A stretch of DNA of 64,000 bases, taken from Candidatus Latescibacterota bacterium. GTDB taxonomy: Bacteria; Latescibacterota; UBA2968; UBA8231. Both the position numbers and the translations under genes were made by a program. The number at the start of each line of letters is the position of its first letter. The stretch's first letter is position 1. Below, in pieces: positions 26,133 to 35,344 of this stretch. The stretch lies in the NCBI GenBank assembly GCA_022820485.1, contig JAJEFJ010000040.1, positions 1 through 64,000 on the forward strand, read 5' to 3'. Under the pieces are notes generated by a model. It was given only the letters and a program-made list of their open reading frames with translations. It did not search any database and was not told where the DNA came from.

Positions 26133-28844
26133 TTAATCCAAACCGGCAAATACCGTGGCAAAAGCCATTCTACCTGTTTCGGTTTCGTTATCTATGGCCC
26201 TTCTAGTCAGTCTGAGTCCCATCAGGGTCGTCAAATTGTAGCCCAAGTAGTTTGAATTATTGGCGAACTGGGCTGCGCCCACAATTTCACGGAAGTCGTC
26301 TAGCAACCCTTCCTTGACCGCCTCATCCGAATCCCTGAGCTGTTGGAAAACGGTGTACTCCACGCCGGCCTGCATCGTGGAGTTATTAAACAATGGCCAC
26401 CGGGTCAATAAAGTAAAAATCAGCGTGTCTTCCTTCCGTTTGGGATCTGATTTAAGCGCTGGAGATTCTATCCTCAATTCGTTTTTAATTTTTGGCTGGA
26501 TATCGAGATTAATGAATTTGAGAACATAGTCCACTTTATTGATCAGACCGACAAAAACGAAGTCCCGTCGCAGATCGGGTTGTCTCTCCCTTTGACGCCA
26601 GCGGTCGTATTTCAGCTTGTTGATGATATTTAGATTCTTCAGCTTGGTATAGTCGAAGCTTATATAGGACGAATTTATCCACGTATTCCGGGCCGCCAGC
26701 GGATCAATGGTAGGGACGTTTCGCCTCTCGAATTCGTCCCACTGGCGAAGGTCGTTCTCTATATTGTCCTTGGCGAGCCTGAAGTTTTCAAAAATCCTCA
26801 GCTTGCCTAGTCCGGGGTAGTCCTTTTCTAGCGTAAAAAGCAAATAATGGGTGGTGTTTTGTCCATCGCCGGCAATGAGACTTTCATCGGTGCGGCCGAC
26901 CGTCAATCTCATATATGGAGTAATGTTGACGCCCCCATAAAGGTTGTACCCGCTTAAATCCCTGCCATAGGGCAAATCTGCTGCATCGTCGTTTTCGAAT
27001 CGATCTACCCAGATATTGTTGTTCATATCTATACCGAACAGATACTCGGGGCGGTCCGTAGAATAGCGCAGAAAGGGCTCGTCGTAGTCGGGCACTAAGT
27101 TGGGCAGATCTTCGCTGTCGTTTTGATTGAAATCGGAGATAAAATCGACGTTCTCGTCCAAGCCGGGGAATACATTCAAGTCGATGCTTTCGTTTATCCT
27201 CTGCCAATCGGGGTACCGATCCTGATCGTCGTTGTCATCGACGAGTTCGTAGTAGAATCTCGTCCGGTCTTCGTAATCTATGTTGACCTCGCCCCGGGCC
27301 AAGATAGCGCTTGTATTATAATTGTGGTCCATACTGTAAGCCTCGCCAAAAAAGAACCACGGCTGAACGGTTCTCGACAGATTCAACATCCAGCCATCGC
27401 CTTGGTCAAAAGCCGACAGGTGTTTTGTATGCTGCCTGTTGGGGTATTTTCGGTAACTCCTACTGCGGTCGAATTCGCCGTAGAAATCGAGCCCCGCAAT
27501 GTTGTTCGCCTCCAGAGTCAGACCGAAAATTTCAGTAGCGGTCGGCAAACCGTACGGGATATTGAGAACTCTGAGATTGGAGCCATCTTTGACATTTTCT
27601 TCGGCTCTGGTCGCCAGTAGAAACACGTTGTTGTTTTGTCGGTTATTCTGGCGGTTCGAAGACACCTCAATTCTGTAGTCGTTGGCAACCACCAGTTCAA
27701 AAGTCACTCTTCTTATTTCCGAGGGGTCGGGGCCGGTGTAGGTTCCCTCGGAAAAATCATATACCAATTCGATCTGCTCAGAGCCGCTAGCTTCCCAGAA
27801 ACCCAAGCGCTGAAAGCCGCCTTGGGGCGAGGGTTTGAGACCGGCCTCACTGGCCCGGACAACCTCTCGCCTAAGAGTTCGTTCTCCCTCTTCGTCAATG
27901 CTTTCGACGTCGGCCTCTATTATCATGTCCCAAGCGAAGAGGGTAGCTCCACCTTCGTTATCTTCGGGTGAATCGTCGGTCAGGCGGACGAAGAGCTGGG
28001 TGATATTTTCAGCATTTTGACTAGAAGTAATCGAACCACTCCTAGGGGTTCCTTCAAAGGCATCTAAGAGTTGGAAGGAATTGTGGGCGCTTACATAGTT
28101 GGCCCCGACGCTGATAAAATCGCCTACTTGGGCAACTGCCCTCCCACCCATCAGCGTTGTCAGGCTGGTCGTTTGGTTGACCGCAGGGTTGCGAGGGCCG
28201 GCTCCGCCGGGAGAAGAAATCCGCGAGAGGATCGTCGTGACTTGGTATTTGTCGGCTTGGTAATCTACCTGGATTCCGTCCATGGCTGGCTTTGAGAAGG
28301 TCATCGGGGTAAGGGTCGAGCGGATCTCATTGCCTATGGTTATAGCCAAGTTGTGTTGCCCCTTTTGATCAGAGGCAATGACCAAATTGCTGAAAAAGTC
28401 TCGGAATCTCTCGGTCTTGAATAAATTGCTACCCCCTTGCTGGGGTTGCGTCTGGGACCAGTCGTAGAGCAACCATCCTCTAGTGATGTAGGAACCGTAA
28501 ATATCGTAGAAGTAATCCCCGGCTAAATTGATATCCACATAGCGATCATAGTGATCCCTAGCGTAGTTGGTATATTCCCACTGTTTCCAACGGTATTCTA
28601 GGAAAAGTTCTTGCGGTACGTACCACTTTTTAACCGCCGGGTCCAAGGCACCAAACAGCACGCCGGATCCGGTTGGTTCAAAGGTGAGTTCAGCTCCCCG
28701 GCGCACACCTTTTATGCGCATCGGATCGACATCTTGGGCTTGTGCATCGGTTTCGAAAGCTAACATGGACAACAGAAAAGAGTAAATTATGGTAGCTGAA
28801 CTAATACCGCGCATTAGAGGGCTACAAATATGGCAGGTCAGCAT
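26133..28844 (-). CDS. Predicted large outer-membrane beta-barrel protein, unknown family
   Basis: A 903-residue protein with a signal peptide; ATG 28844 is preceded by AGGATGG. I recognise no named family. Long runs of alternating polar and aromatic residues typical of barrel strands occur throughout (YRWKQWEYTNYARDHYDRY, GYNLYGGVNITPYMRLTVG, YISFDYTKLKNLNI, FVFVGLINKVDYVLKF). An acidic central part (about 540-640; DDNDDQDRYPDW, DENVDFISDFNQNDSED) may bind calcium or form a periplasmic or extracellular lid. It is encoded directly after three genes for secreted proteins sharing a C-terminal domain and before a PpiC chaperone. It could be their surface anchor or translocon (inference). Confidence 0.75.
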   Translation of the reverse strand: MLTCHICSPLMRGISSATIIYSFLLSMLAFETDAQAQDVDPMRIKGVRRGAELTFEPTGSGVLFGALDPAVKKWYVPQELFLEYRWKQWEYTNYARDHYDRYVDINLAGDYFYDIYGSYITRGWLLYDWSQTQPQQGGSNLFKTERFRDFFSNLVIASDQKGQHNLAITIGNEIRSTLTPMTFSKPAMDGIQVDYQADKYQVTTILSRISSPGGAGPRNPAVNQTTSLTTLMGGRAVAQVGDFISVGANYVSAHNSFQLLDAFEGTPRSGSITSSQNAENITQLFVRLTDDSPEDNEGGATLFAWDMIIEADVESIDEEGERTLRREVVRASEAGLKPSPQGGFQRLGFWEASGSEQIELVYDFSEGTYTGPDPSEIRRVTFELVVANDYRIEVSSNRQNNRQNNNVFLLATRAEENVKDGSNLRVLNIPYGLPTATEIFGLTLEANNIAGLDFYGEFDRSRSYRKYPNRQHTKHLSAFDQGDGWMLNLSRTVQPWFFFGEAYSMDHNYNTSAILARGEVNIDYEDRTRFYYELVDDNDDQDRYPDWQRINESIDLNVFPGLDENVDFISDFNQNDSEDLPNLVPDYDEPFLRYSTDRPEYLFGIDMNNNIWVDRFENDDAADLPYGRDLSGYNLYGGVNITPYMRLTVGRTDESLIAGDGQNTTHYLLFTLEKDYPGLGKLRIFENFRLAKDNIENDLRQWDEFERRNVPTIDPLAARNTWINSSYISFDYTKLKNLNIINKLKYDRWRQRERQPDLRRDFVFVGLINKVDYVLKFINLDIQPKIKNELRIESPALKSDPKRKEDTLIFTLLTRWPLFNNSTMQAGVEYTVFQQLRDSDEAVKEGLLDDFREIVGAAQFANNSNYLGYNLTTLMGLRLTRRAIDNETETGRMAFATVFAGLD

Positions 28845-28880
28845 GAGAGTTCCATCCTAGCTTTCAGATAAAATGGGTAA

Positions 28881-30605
28881 TTAATAGACTATTGGGACAA
28901 TTTTCGTCTTGCTCTCGGACCCTGAATCTGCATCAATTTCCACTCGCATCATATAGATTCCGGGTAGCACTTTGGCACCGCTCTCGTCCGTTCCATCCCA
29001 AGTCCTTTGGTATCTTCTACTGGGATCCAAGCCTGAATAGATCGCCTTTACACGTCTTCCAGAAAGATCGTATACCCCCACCGAAACCAAAGCACCACCC
29101 GTCAGATTGACGATGTCATAAGTCACCAAGACTTCATCATTTAGGCCATCACCATTGGGAGTAAAAGGAAGAGGAGCCACTTCCATGGAATGAATGAGGT
29201 TTTTGCCTACTGAAATCTCGACCGAAAGGTCGTCTCCCTGTGCCTCAAAATCAGAGACGGCGTCTCCCTCGGTGACTACTTGGGGCAGATTGTCCGGTTC
29301 TTGGCTAGCGGAGACTCTGCCGGCAAAAAAGGTATTGTACTGCAAAGCCACATTCTCAAAGACCACTTGCAAGGTGCGGTCTCCCACAATCTGGGGGAAG
29401 CTAATTTGGACCCCGTCTTCTGTATCCGTCTTTTCCCATTCGACTTCGGTTTCGTCTATTTGCACGGAGCGCACTACATCTACCGGTGCCATAGTCTTTA
29501 GTTCGAGCTGATTGAAACCGCGGCTATTGACGGTTCTCACGGCATAGGTAAAGGGGGTATTCTGCCCGATCAGAGCACGTTGGGGCCATATCTCGCCCAC
29601 CAGCGAGTCGGCTAGGGCAGGAGACATCTCAAAGGAGAGAGAATCAACTGTAGCCGCGGCTAGGATATCGCTGGTCTTAAGGAGTAGGTGAAACTGAAAA
29701 AAACGACGCGGGGCTGGTGATTCAATCGCCGTGCGGACTCCGGCCGGATAGGGGGAGGACCAAGCACTCCAAGACAGCGAATCGCTGGGATCTGGCGTGT
29801 TGCCACTCCGGGTCACTAGGATGGCATCCGTTTTTGTTGGTTCGCCGATGCTCTCCCTGGCCCATGTTATGTCGCCAAAGACAGTGGGCTGCTCTCGATC
29901 AAATACTCTTGAGGTGTACGATGCCGTAGAGGCAAAACCCGCACCAAAGACTTGAAACTCGTCAATTTCCCACTCCCCACGCACCAGTTGCTTCACCTCT
30001 ATAAAACGGACAAACTGCAGAGGGACGGTCAGATCAACGGTCGGCTTGAGGTTGCGTTCCTCGGTTTTAAAAACCTTGAAATCTGGCGTCCCGGCTAGGG
30101 TTTTCTGCTCCTCGCTGCCGTCGTTCAGCAGCAGTTCATAGCCTTTCAGGAAAAATTCTTCAAATCCCTTGCGCGGGAAAAACTTGATCCGATTGACCCC
30201 GAAGCGCTCGCCCAAATCTAGCCTGAATATAACGCCTGTGGGGGAACCGCCCTTCACTTCAAAAGCCTTGGTTGTATCGCCACTGACCATATGCGCCAAT
30301 TGTTCATTCAAAAGACTCGAGGATATTTCGAGTATTATCCTCGCATTGGGCGACGTTACGGTCCCTCCTCTTTCAAATATTTTCAGGACGATATTGTCTT
30401 CGGGACCTGTCTGGGCAGGCTGAATCTGGCCGGGACTGGTGTCAAAGTCGATAACCGATGTCGCGGAATAATGGTCCTCCCACGCTAGGGTGCCTGGCCC
30501 GCCGCCAATAACGATCGTCTCCCCATGGCTTTGGGTCGGCGCAAGTCCCGGCAATAGACAAGAAAACGCTAATAGCGCGGTCTTGACCAACGGTGGTTTG
30601 TCCAA
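28881..30605 (-). CDS. Secreted protein with FlgD/CHU_C-like C-terminal domain (paralogue 1, 574 aa)
   Basis: The start is a TTG at 30605, supported by GAGAGGAACAGA just upstream. A signal peptide is followed by a discoidin-like (F5/8-type) beta-sandwich region (about 45-225: RFGVNRIKFFPRKGFEEF, VDLTVPLQFVRFIEVKQL). Next comes a TRSGNTPDPSD...SPAPRRFFQF module, then an Ig-like domain starting VGEIWPQ. The C-terminal ~95 residues start at FTPNGDGLNDEV and contain VYDLSGRRVKAI and GIYMMRVE. That C-terminal domain has the fold signature of FlgD-Ig and of type B sorting domains. It is the shortest of three tandem paralogues, 25 bases after the next. Confidence 0.82.
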   Translation of the reverse strand: MDKPPLVKTALLAFSCLLPGLAPTQSHGETIVIGGGPGTLAWEDHYSATSVIDFDTSPGQIQPAQTGPEDNIVLKIFERGGTVTSPNARIILEISSSLLNEQLAHMVSGDTTKAFEVKGGSPTGVIFRLDLGERFGVNRIKFFPRKGFEEFFLKGYELLLNDGSEEQKTLAGTPDFKVFKTEERNLKPTVDLTVPLQFVRFIEVKQLVRGEWEIDEFQVFGAGFASTASYTSRVFDREQPTVFGDITWARESIGEPTKTDAILVTRSGNTPDPSDSLSWSAWSSPYPAGVRTAIESPAPRRFFQFHLLLKTSDILAAATVDSLSFEMSPALADSLVGEIWPQRALIGQNTPFTYAVRTVNSRGFNQLELKTMAPVDVVRSVQIDETEVEWEKTDTEDGVQISFPQIVGDRTLQVVFENVALQYNTFFAGRVSASQEPDNLPQVVTEGDAVSDFEAQGDDLSVEISVGKNLIHSMEVAPLPFTPNGDGLNDEVLVTYDIVNLTGGALVSVGVYDLSGRRVKAIYSGLDPSRRYQRTWDGTDESGAKVLPGIYMMRVEIDADSGSESKTKIVPIVY

Positions 30606-30630
30606 TCTGTTCCTCTCGGATCGCGGAAGA

Positions 30631-33294
30631 TCAATAGGAGACGTGTACTAAGCGGTAGTCCGAGGTATTTCTACTCGATTTTGAATCGACCTTAGTGTCG
30701 ATCCTCAGCACATATATGCCAGGGGCCACCAAAGCTCCGGAGGCATCGACTCCGGTCCAAACCACGGAATGCCGTCCCGTAGTTATGTACTCTTCGCGTA
30801 GTTGGTGAACGAGACGCCCGCCTAGATCGTATATTTGCACCTGTAACGGCGTTGATGCCTTCACTCGCATGAGTGAAAAACTCACAGCCATATCATCGTT
30901 GATGCCGTCGCCGTTAGGGGTGAAAATTTTATTTCTGACTTCGATATCCCCTAGTACTGCACCTCTTTCAAGGGCTAGGATCACGGTTTTTTCGCTATCC
31001 CGGGTCTCGTTTGCATCGCCTGGGTCCACTCTTTGCCACGAATTGGAAATGGCCGAATGGCCGATAGAGCCATTGAAGAATGTGGTGAAATCGAATATGG
31101 TCGCCGCAAACTGAAGCTCGATCAACGCGGCCTCGCCCTTGATGGGGGTAGGCAGACGAACCCAAAGCGAATCGGAATCATCAGACACAATCTCAAAGCC
31201 TTCGCTTTGGGTGGTATAGGTTTGAGTTGGCTGCCCTGTGAGGCTCAGATGGGCTTGCTTGAATTTCATTTTGACGCTAGGGGGAGCTTCAATGAGAATC
31301 TCGTCAAAACCCTCGTTGGCCGCCTCGAAGGTCGTGCGGACGAAATAGGAAAACAGTTGCTCTGTGCCAATCGTCTCGAGTTGAGGGGGCAGCACTTCAC
31401 CAACAATTGTTTTGGCGACTGGCGCTACAAAGTTGAGTTTCACCCAGCGCAGCGTAGCGGCCACGAGGGGGTTGTCCGTGAGAAAGGTCGCTCGGATGGC
31501 GACGAATTTACGCGGACTGGGCGAGGTAATTTTGTCTCCCGAATTGAAATAGCGTTGACTCCAACCGCTCCAATCGCTGCCCGGGTTGGTCTGGGTAACG
31601 ACGGGCCCAACAGAGGCATCGCCAAAGAACTTTTTGTCCGTAGCGTGCGCTGCCGCTGCTTCTTCTTCGGTGCCCGGAAATAACTCACCATTCTTTTTAT
31701 AGTAAAGCGTAGTAGTTTTGATCGTATTGCCGGTGCGGGTCTGGAGAATAATATCCGTACCCGGCGGTGTATCCGCATCCCATTCTATAGATGCCAAATT
31801 TTGGGGAGTGGCCCCTAATTCTATGAACGCCGAAGGGCCGTCAAAGACCGATTCGATCCGAGCCTCAGGCATGTATCCCTCGCCGAAAAACTGAATCTCT
31901 GACAAGCCGTGGCGTCCAGCCCTTACATGGAGCTTATAGGTAAAAGAAAAATGCTCGACTTTGGTGAGTGGAAACTTAAAATCGTGGTACGATTCGTTCC
32001 CATTGATATTGTCGAGCGCTCCTACTGTTTTCCACGCCAGGCTCCCACCAGCATTGGTGGAACCATCTGAGACTTCGATGCGGTAAGCGCGAAAAGGCCC
32101 AGGGGGGCTACTGCTGGCTTGGAGCACGCGGACATTGTCCAAGAAGAAGGCCCCTCCCAGATCCACCACTAAGGCACGCTCGACATCCGGTGGCTCCGAA
32201 GGCAGCAGTCTATCGGGATTGTACCCTCCTTGAGCGGGCCAGTACAACGCCTTATCTACACTATATATTACCCCGTCAACCACCACATCCTCAGCCCCGT
32301 TGTTTTCCCAACTCGTTACCTTGCCACCCCGTTTTAGGACTCCAACGCCGATATTATCGCCTATAGACCAGACTTCCACTTCCGCCAATCGAGGCAGCTC
32401 GCGGCGGTAGTAGATGACAGGGCCTTGACTGTCTGCGCCGGCCAAGGCTTCCCAATCCTCGCGTCCTGCCAATAATCTTAGCCGGCCCGAGGTTTCTCGG
32501 CGGAAGTATTCTATATCGCCTTGTTGGTCGGGGCCGAGATTCTCGTAAGCGGGCTGGGAAACTTGTCTGGCCTTGCCAAAGTCGCTGTCCGTGACGCCGA
32601 CCGAGACGAATCTGATCACATCGCCGGTAAAATCCCCGCGCACCTGTGGCCATTTGGTGGGCAACTGGTTGGTCAAATCGACTTCAAAGACTCGTTCATT
32701 CTTGATGGGCTTATTCGTTGAGAAGCGTTTCCTGTACACCAGCGGGCCAATGATTGTCTCCCCCTGAGAGGTTAGAACCTTGAATTGGAGAAAGGGGTCT
32801 CCCAAATCCTCTCCGACAAACTTGAGGACGATCTTATTAGCTGATACGGCCCGCCCTAAATCGATTTGCACCCACCAATCCCTAAGGGGGGTGGAAGTAT
32901 CCGGCTCCCAGTAGGTGTCCATCCTGCCGTCCATGAGGTTTTCTGCGCTCAAGCGATTGGAGCCGGCATCCCATATCCCGCCGCCGAACTCGGAGGCATT
33001 CAAAACCGCATTAATGCCGGGGACTACCTGTTCAACGCCATCTACTTCGATCTTGGTACTTTTGCGTATAAAAGCTGGTTTTACGCCCTCCTCGGTGATC
33101 TGGATGGTCTTTGCTACCGACTGCCAACTGGCCCAGTGATCCCTAGACTCGATGACAGCCGCGCCGTCTTGGATGGAAAAGCCCTCTTGCCCCCAAGCTG
33201 AGTCACCTAGGAGCATCCTACCTAGGAGGCAGACCAAGCTAGTACTCACCAGCTTGAATGCTCTTATGCGTTGGTCTCTCACGTATTCACTCAT
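30631..33294 (-). CDS. Secreted discoidin-type protein with FlgD/CHU_C-like C-terminal domain (paralogue 2, 887 aa)
   Basis: This is the largest of three tandem paralogues. A signal peptide is followed by an F5/8 type C (discoidin) domain around 110-240, with ENLMDGRMDTYWEPD and WWVQIDLGRAVSANKIVLKF. A second discoidin-like region lies near 360-480 (VDLGGAFFLDNVRVLQ). The TRTGNTIKTTT...SPSPRKFVAI module, the VGEVLPPQ Ig-like domain and the FTPNGDGINDDM C-terminal domain (YDLGGRLVHQL, GIYVLRIDT) follow. Discoidin domains usually bind carbohydrates or cell surfaces. The two extra N-terminal domains compared with its neighbours suggest domain gain. It starts 16 bases after the upstream paralogue ends. 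Confidence 0.85.
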   Translation of the reverse strand: MSEYVRDQRIRAFKLVSTSLVCLLGRMLLGDSAWGQEGFSIQDGAAVIESRDHWASWQSVAKTIQITEEGVKPAFIRKSTKIEVDGVEQVVPGINAVLNASEFGGGIWDAGSNRLSAENLMDGRMDTYWEPDTSTPLRDWWVQIDLGRAVSANKIVLKFVGEDLGDPFLQFKVLTSQGETIIGPLVYRKRFSTNKPIKNERVFEVDLTNQLPTKWPQVRGDFTGDVIRFVSVGVTDSDFGKARQVSQPAYENLGPDQQGDIEYFRRETSGRLRLLAGREDWEALAGADSQGPVIYYRRELPRLAEVEVWSIGDNIGVGVLKRGGKVTSWENNGAEDVVVDGVIYSVDKALYWPAQGGYNPDRLLPSEPPDVERALVVDLGGAFFLDNVRVLQASSSPPGPFRAYRIEVSDGSTNAGGSLAWKTVGALDNINGNESYHDFKFPLTKVEHFSFTYKLHVRAGRHGLSEIQFFGEGYMPEARIESVFDGPSAFIELGATPQNLASIEWDADTPPGTDIILQTRTGNTIKTTTLYYKKNGELFPGTEEEAAAAHATDKKFFGDASVGPVVTQTNPGSDWSGWSQRYFNSGDKITSPSPRKFVAIRATFLTDNPLVAATLRWVKLNFVAPVAKTIVGEVLPPQLETIGTEQLFSYFVRTTFEAANEGFDEILIEAPPSVKMKFKQAHLSLTGQPTQTYTTQSEGFEIVSDDSDSLWVRLPTPIKGEAALIELQFAATIFDFTTFFNGSIGHSAISNSWQRVDPGDANETRDSEKTVILALERGAVLGDIEVRNKIFTPNGDGINDDMAVSFSLMRVKASTPLQVQIYDLGGRLVHQLREEYITTGRHSVVWTGVDASGALVAPGIYVLRIDTKVDSKSSRNTSDYRLVHVSY

Positions 33295-33310
33295 AGGGGA
33301 CGATTAAGAA

Positions 33311-35260
33311 TCAATAGGCCACGGTGATAACGCCGCTCTTGATGCCCTCTTCCGATTGGATGTCTACCGCTATTCGATACAAGTAGAGTCCCGGAGGCAC
33401 TAGCTGGTTAGAGCGGTCCGTCCCATTCCAAGGATGAGAATACTCTCCGATGGAAATGTCTCCAGCGTATATTTGCTTAACTAGCCGACCGGACAGGTCG
33501 AAAATTTCCACGGAAATCGGAACTTGGGACGTTACTCGCAAGAGCTTATAGGAAATATGCACCACATCGTTAATGGCATCGCCGTTGGGCGTAAAAGGAT
33601 TGGGCCCAATCTGCGGCGCAAATATCAGTGAACTGCTCAGCGATGTTTTTACTGCGATCCCGTCGCTCTCTATCTCATCGGCGGCGTTGCCTGGGTTGAT
33701 GCGCTGGCGCACCTCGTTCGGCTCGGCGCTATTGAACACTTTACCAGTAAACAGCGTGCCCACTTCCCGCAATACCGGCGCGTTGAACACCACCTCGATC
33801 AGGGCCCCGCTGTCGGTCGGCTCCAGCTTGCGCGGAAAGTTGAGCTCAAAACCCAAGCCATCTGTGGTTCTCGACCAAGTAAAGTCGTCGTAGTTGATGC
33901 CATCTATGCGCAGCGAATCGACTGAAACCACCCCTGACGGCGTGGAAATCTCTACGCCGTCAAAGCCTGTGTCGCTGGCCCGGATGGTCGGCCGGATGAA
34001 ATAGGTGAAATGCGTCGCTTGCCCCACTTGGGTATCCACCGGGAAAATTTCTCCCACTAAGCCGTGCACAGCCGGCGGCACTGAGGCTCTAAACTCGACA
34101 TAATCGACCTTGCCCCCATCCTCGATAGTAGAAAAGAAGTCCACTTTGAGCTGGAGGAATTGGCGGGGACTAGGGGAAACGATGCTGGTCCCCGAATTTT
34201 CAAACAGATAGGGACTGGACCAGAAACTCCAATTTTCCGTATCGGGGCTCACTCTATCCTGGGGTTTTACCGGCTTGAGAACATCGAGCAGCTTGCTGTA
34301 GCGGCGCTTGTATTCGCTCAGGGTCAAGTCCCCGCCGCCATCGCGAAATTGCACGCTGTCCCGCTGCTCGGGTCGCAGTTGCCAAAAAATGTCGGGATGT
34401 GGGTCTGCGCCCGTCCGGGTGCGGATATTGACCCGGGCGTCCGTATCTTGCCGACCCGACCAGCGCATCTCGCCCCAACTGGCCAAGCCGCCTAGATCGA
34501 CTACTTCGGACTCATACGAGGCTCGGGCTAAAAAACCACCGCCGTAGAGTTCAAAATCGGCGAGCCCTATTTCCTTGGGTGTGTCGCGAAAAATCAGCAA
34601 TTGGACCGTTTGAGTCGATATCGGCGGGTCTAAAATCACGCTGACTTCAGGTTCGGTATTTTCTTTTACTTCGGCTACGATCGGGAAATAGGACATTCTG
34701 TTGCCAATATTGACCAGCCTCTCATCGCGGGAGCCAATGGCGAGCCGCTCCAAAAAGTGCTCCGGCTTTTCCGCCAGAGGGCGAAATCTCGCTTCCCGGA
34801 TGAGAAATCGCCCGCCTAAATCAAAAGTCAATTGTTCACTGAGGGTCCGCGAGGTGCCCACCTGAAAGCTCTCTGGAGCTACGGCTGGCCACGTGAGGCC
34901 CGTAGTCGGGTCGCCATCGACCAAGACCTCTCCAATCAGTTTATTTTGATTGGCGAAAAGCCGCACCCGTACCCAGCCACCCCTGCTCAAGAGGGTCGCG
35001 GCGATGTCCTCGTCCTCATCAAAGTAGTTGGGTTGCAGTGAACCCGTCTGCAAAGAGTCCAACTCAAGGGCATCCTGCAGTTGGGAGACCGACCAGTCGA
35101 TTTCCCTGAAGTCGATGCCGAGACCTGCAAGACTGTCTTTTTCTGTTGTTGAAAAAGGCGTACCAATTCTGTAAATAACCACGCCGGAGACATTTTGGGG
35201 GCAGAGGCCGACACCTAGTAACGCGAGTAACAGGACCCCTATTGACTTAGGTGAGAGCAT
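33311..35260 (-). CDS. Secreted protein with FlgD/CHU_C-like C-terminal domain (paralogue 3, 649 aa)
   Basis: ATG 35260 follows AAAGGACTGGGT. The signal peptide is followed by a discoidin-like sandwich (about 65-235; LTFDLGGRFLIREARFRPL). The TRTGADPHPD...SPSPRQFLQL module, the VGEIFPVDTQVGQ Ig-like domain and the FTPNGDAINDVV C-terminal domain (EIFDLSGRLVKQI, GLYLYRIAV) complete it. All three tandem genes share this order, so they arose by duplication. It follows the CBM9-like gene after a strong terminator hairpin, so expression may depend on read-through or on an unseen promoter. Role unknown; surface attachment or binding is likely. Confidence 0.82.
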   Translation of the reverse strand: MLSPKSIGVLLLALLGVGLCPQNVSGVVIYRIGTPFSTTEKDSLAGLGIDFREIDWSVSQLQDALELDSLQTGSLQPNYFDEDEDIAATLLSRGGWVRVRLFANQNKLIGEVLVDGDPTTGLTWPAVAPESFQVGTSRTLSEQLTFDLGGRFLIREARFRPLAEKPEHFLERLAIGSRDERLVNIGNRMSYFPIVAEVKENTEPEVSVILDPPISTQTVQLLIFRDTPKEIGLADFELYGGGFLARASYESEVVDLGGLASWGEMRWSGRQDTDARVNIRTRTGADPHPDIFWQLRPEQRDSVQFRDGGGDLTLSEYKRRYSKLLDVLKPVKPQDRVSPDTENWSFWSSPYLFENSGTSIVSPSPRQFLQLKVDFFSTIEDGGKVDYVEFRASVPPAVHGLVGEIFPVDTQVGQATHFTYFIRPTIRASDTGFDGVEISTPSGVVSVDSLRIDGINYDDFTWSRTTDGLGFELNFPRKLEPTDSGALIEVVFNAPVLREVGTLFTGKVFNSAEPNEVRQRINPGNAADEIESDGIAVKTSLSSSLIFAPQIGPNPFTPNGDAINDVVHISYKLLRVTSQVPISVEIFDLSGRLVKQIYAGDISIGEYSHPWNGTDRSNQLVPPGLYLYRIAVDIQSEEGIKSGVITVAY

Positions 35261-35283
35261 ACCCAGTCCTTTGGCAAAATTAT

Positions 35284-35314
35284 TAAAAAAGGGGGCGAAG
35301 ATGACCTCGCCCCC
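35284..35314 (-). terminator. Rho-independent terminator after the CBM9-like gene
   Basis: Read on the minus strand, GGGGGCGA (35314-35307) pairs perfectly with TCGCCCCC (35298-35291) across an eight-base loop. Six T residues (35290-35285) follow. It lies between the CBM9-like gene and the third FTPNGD paralogue, and would make the upstream gene more strongly expressed than those downstream. Confidence 0.9.
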
Positions 35315-35344
35315 AAACTGCTCATTTTCTCTTACTTGTTCTCC

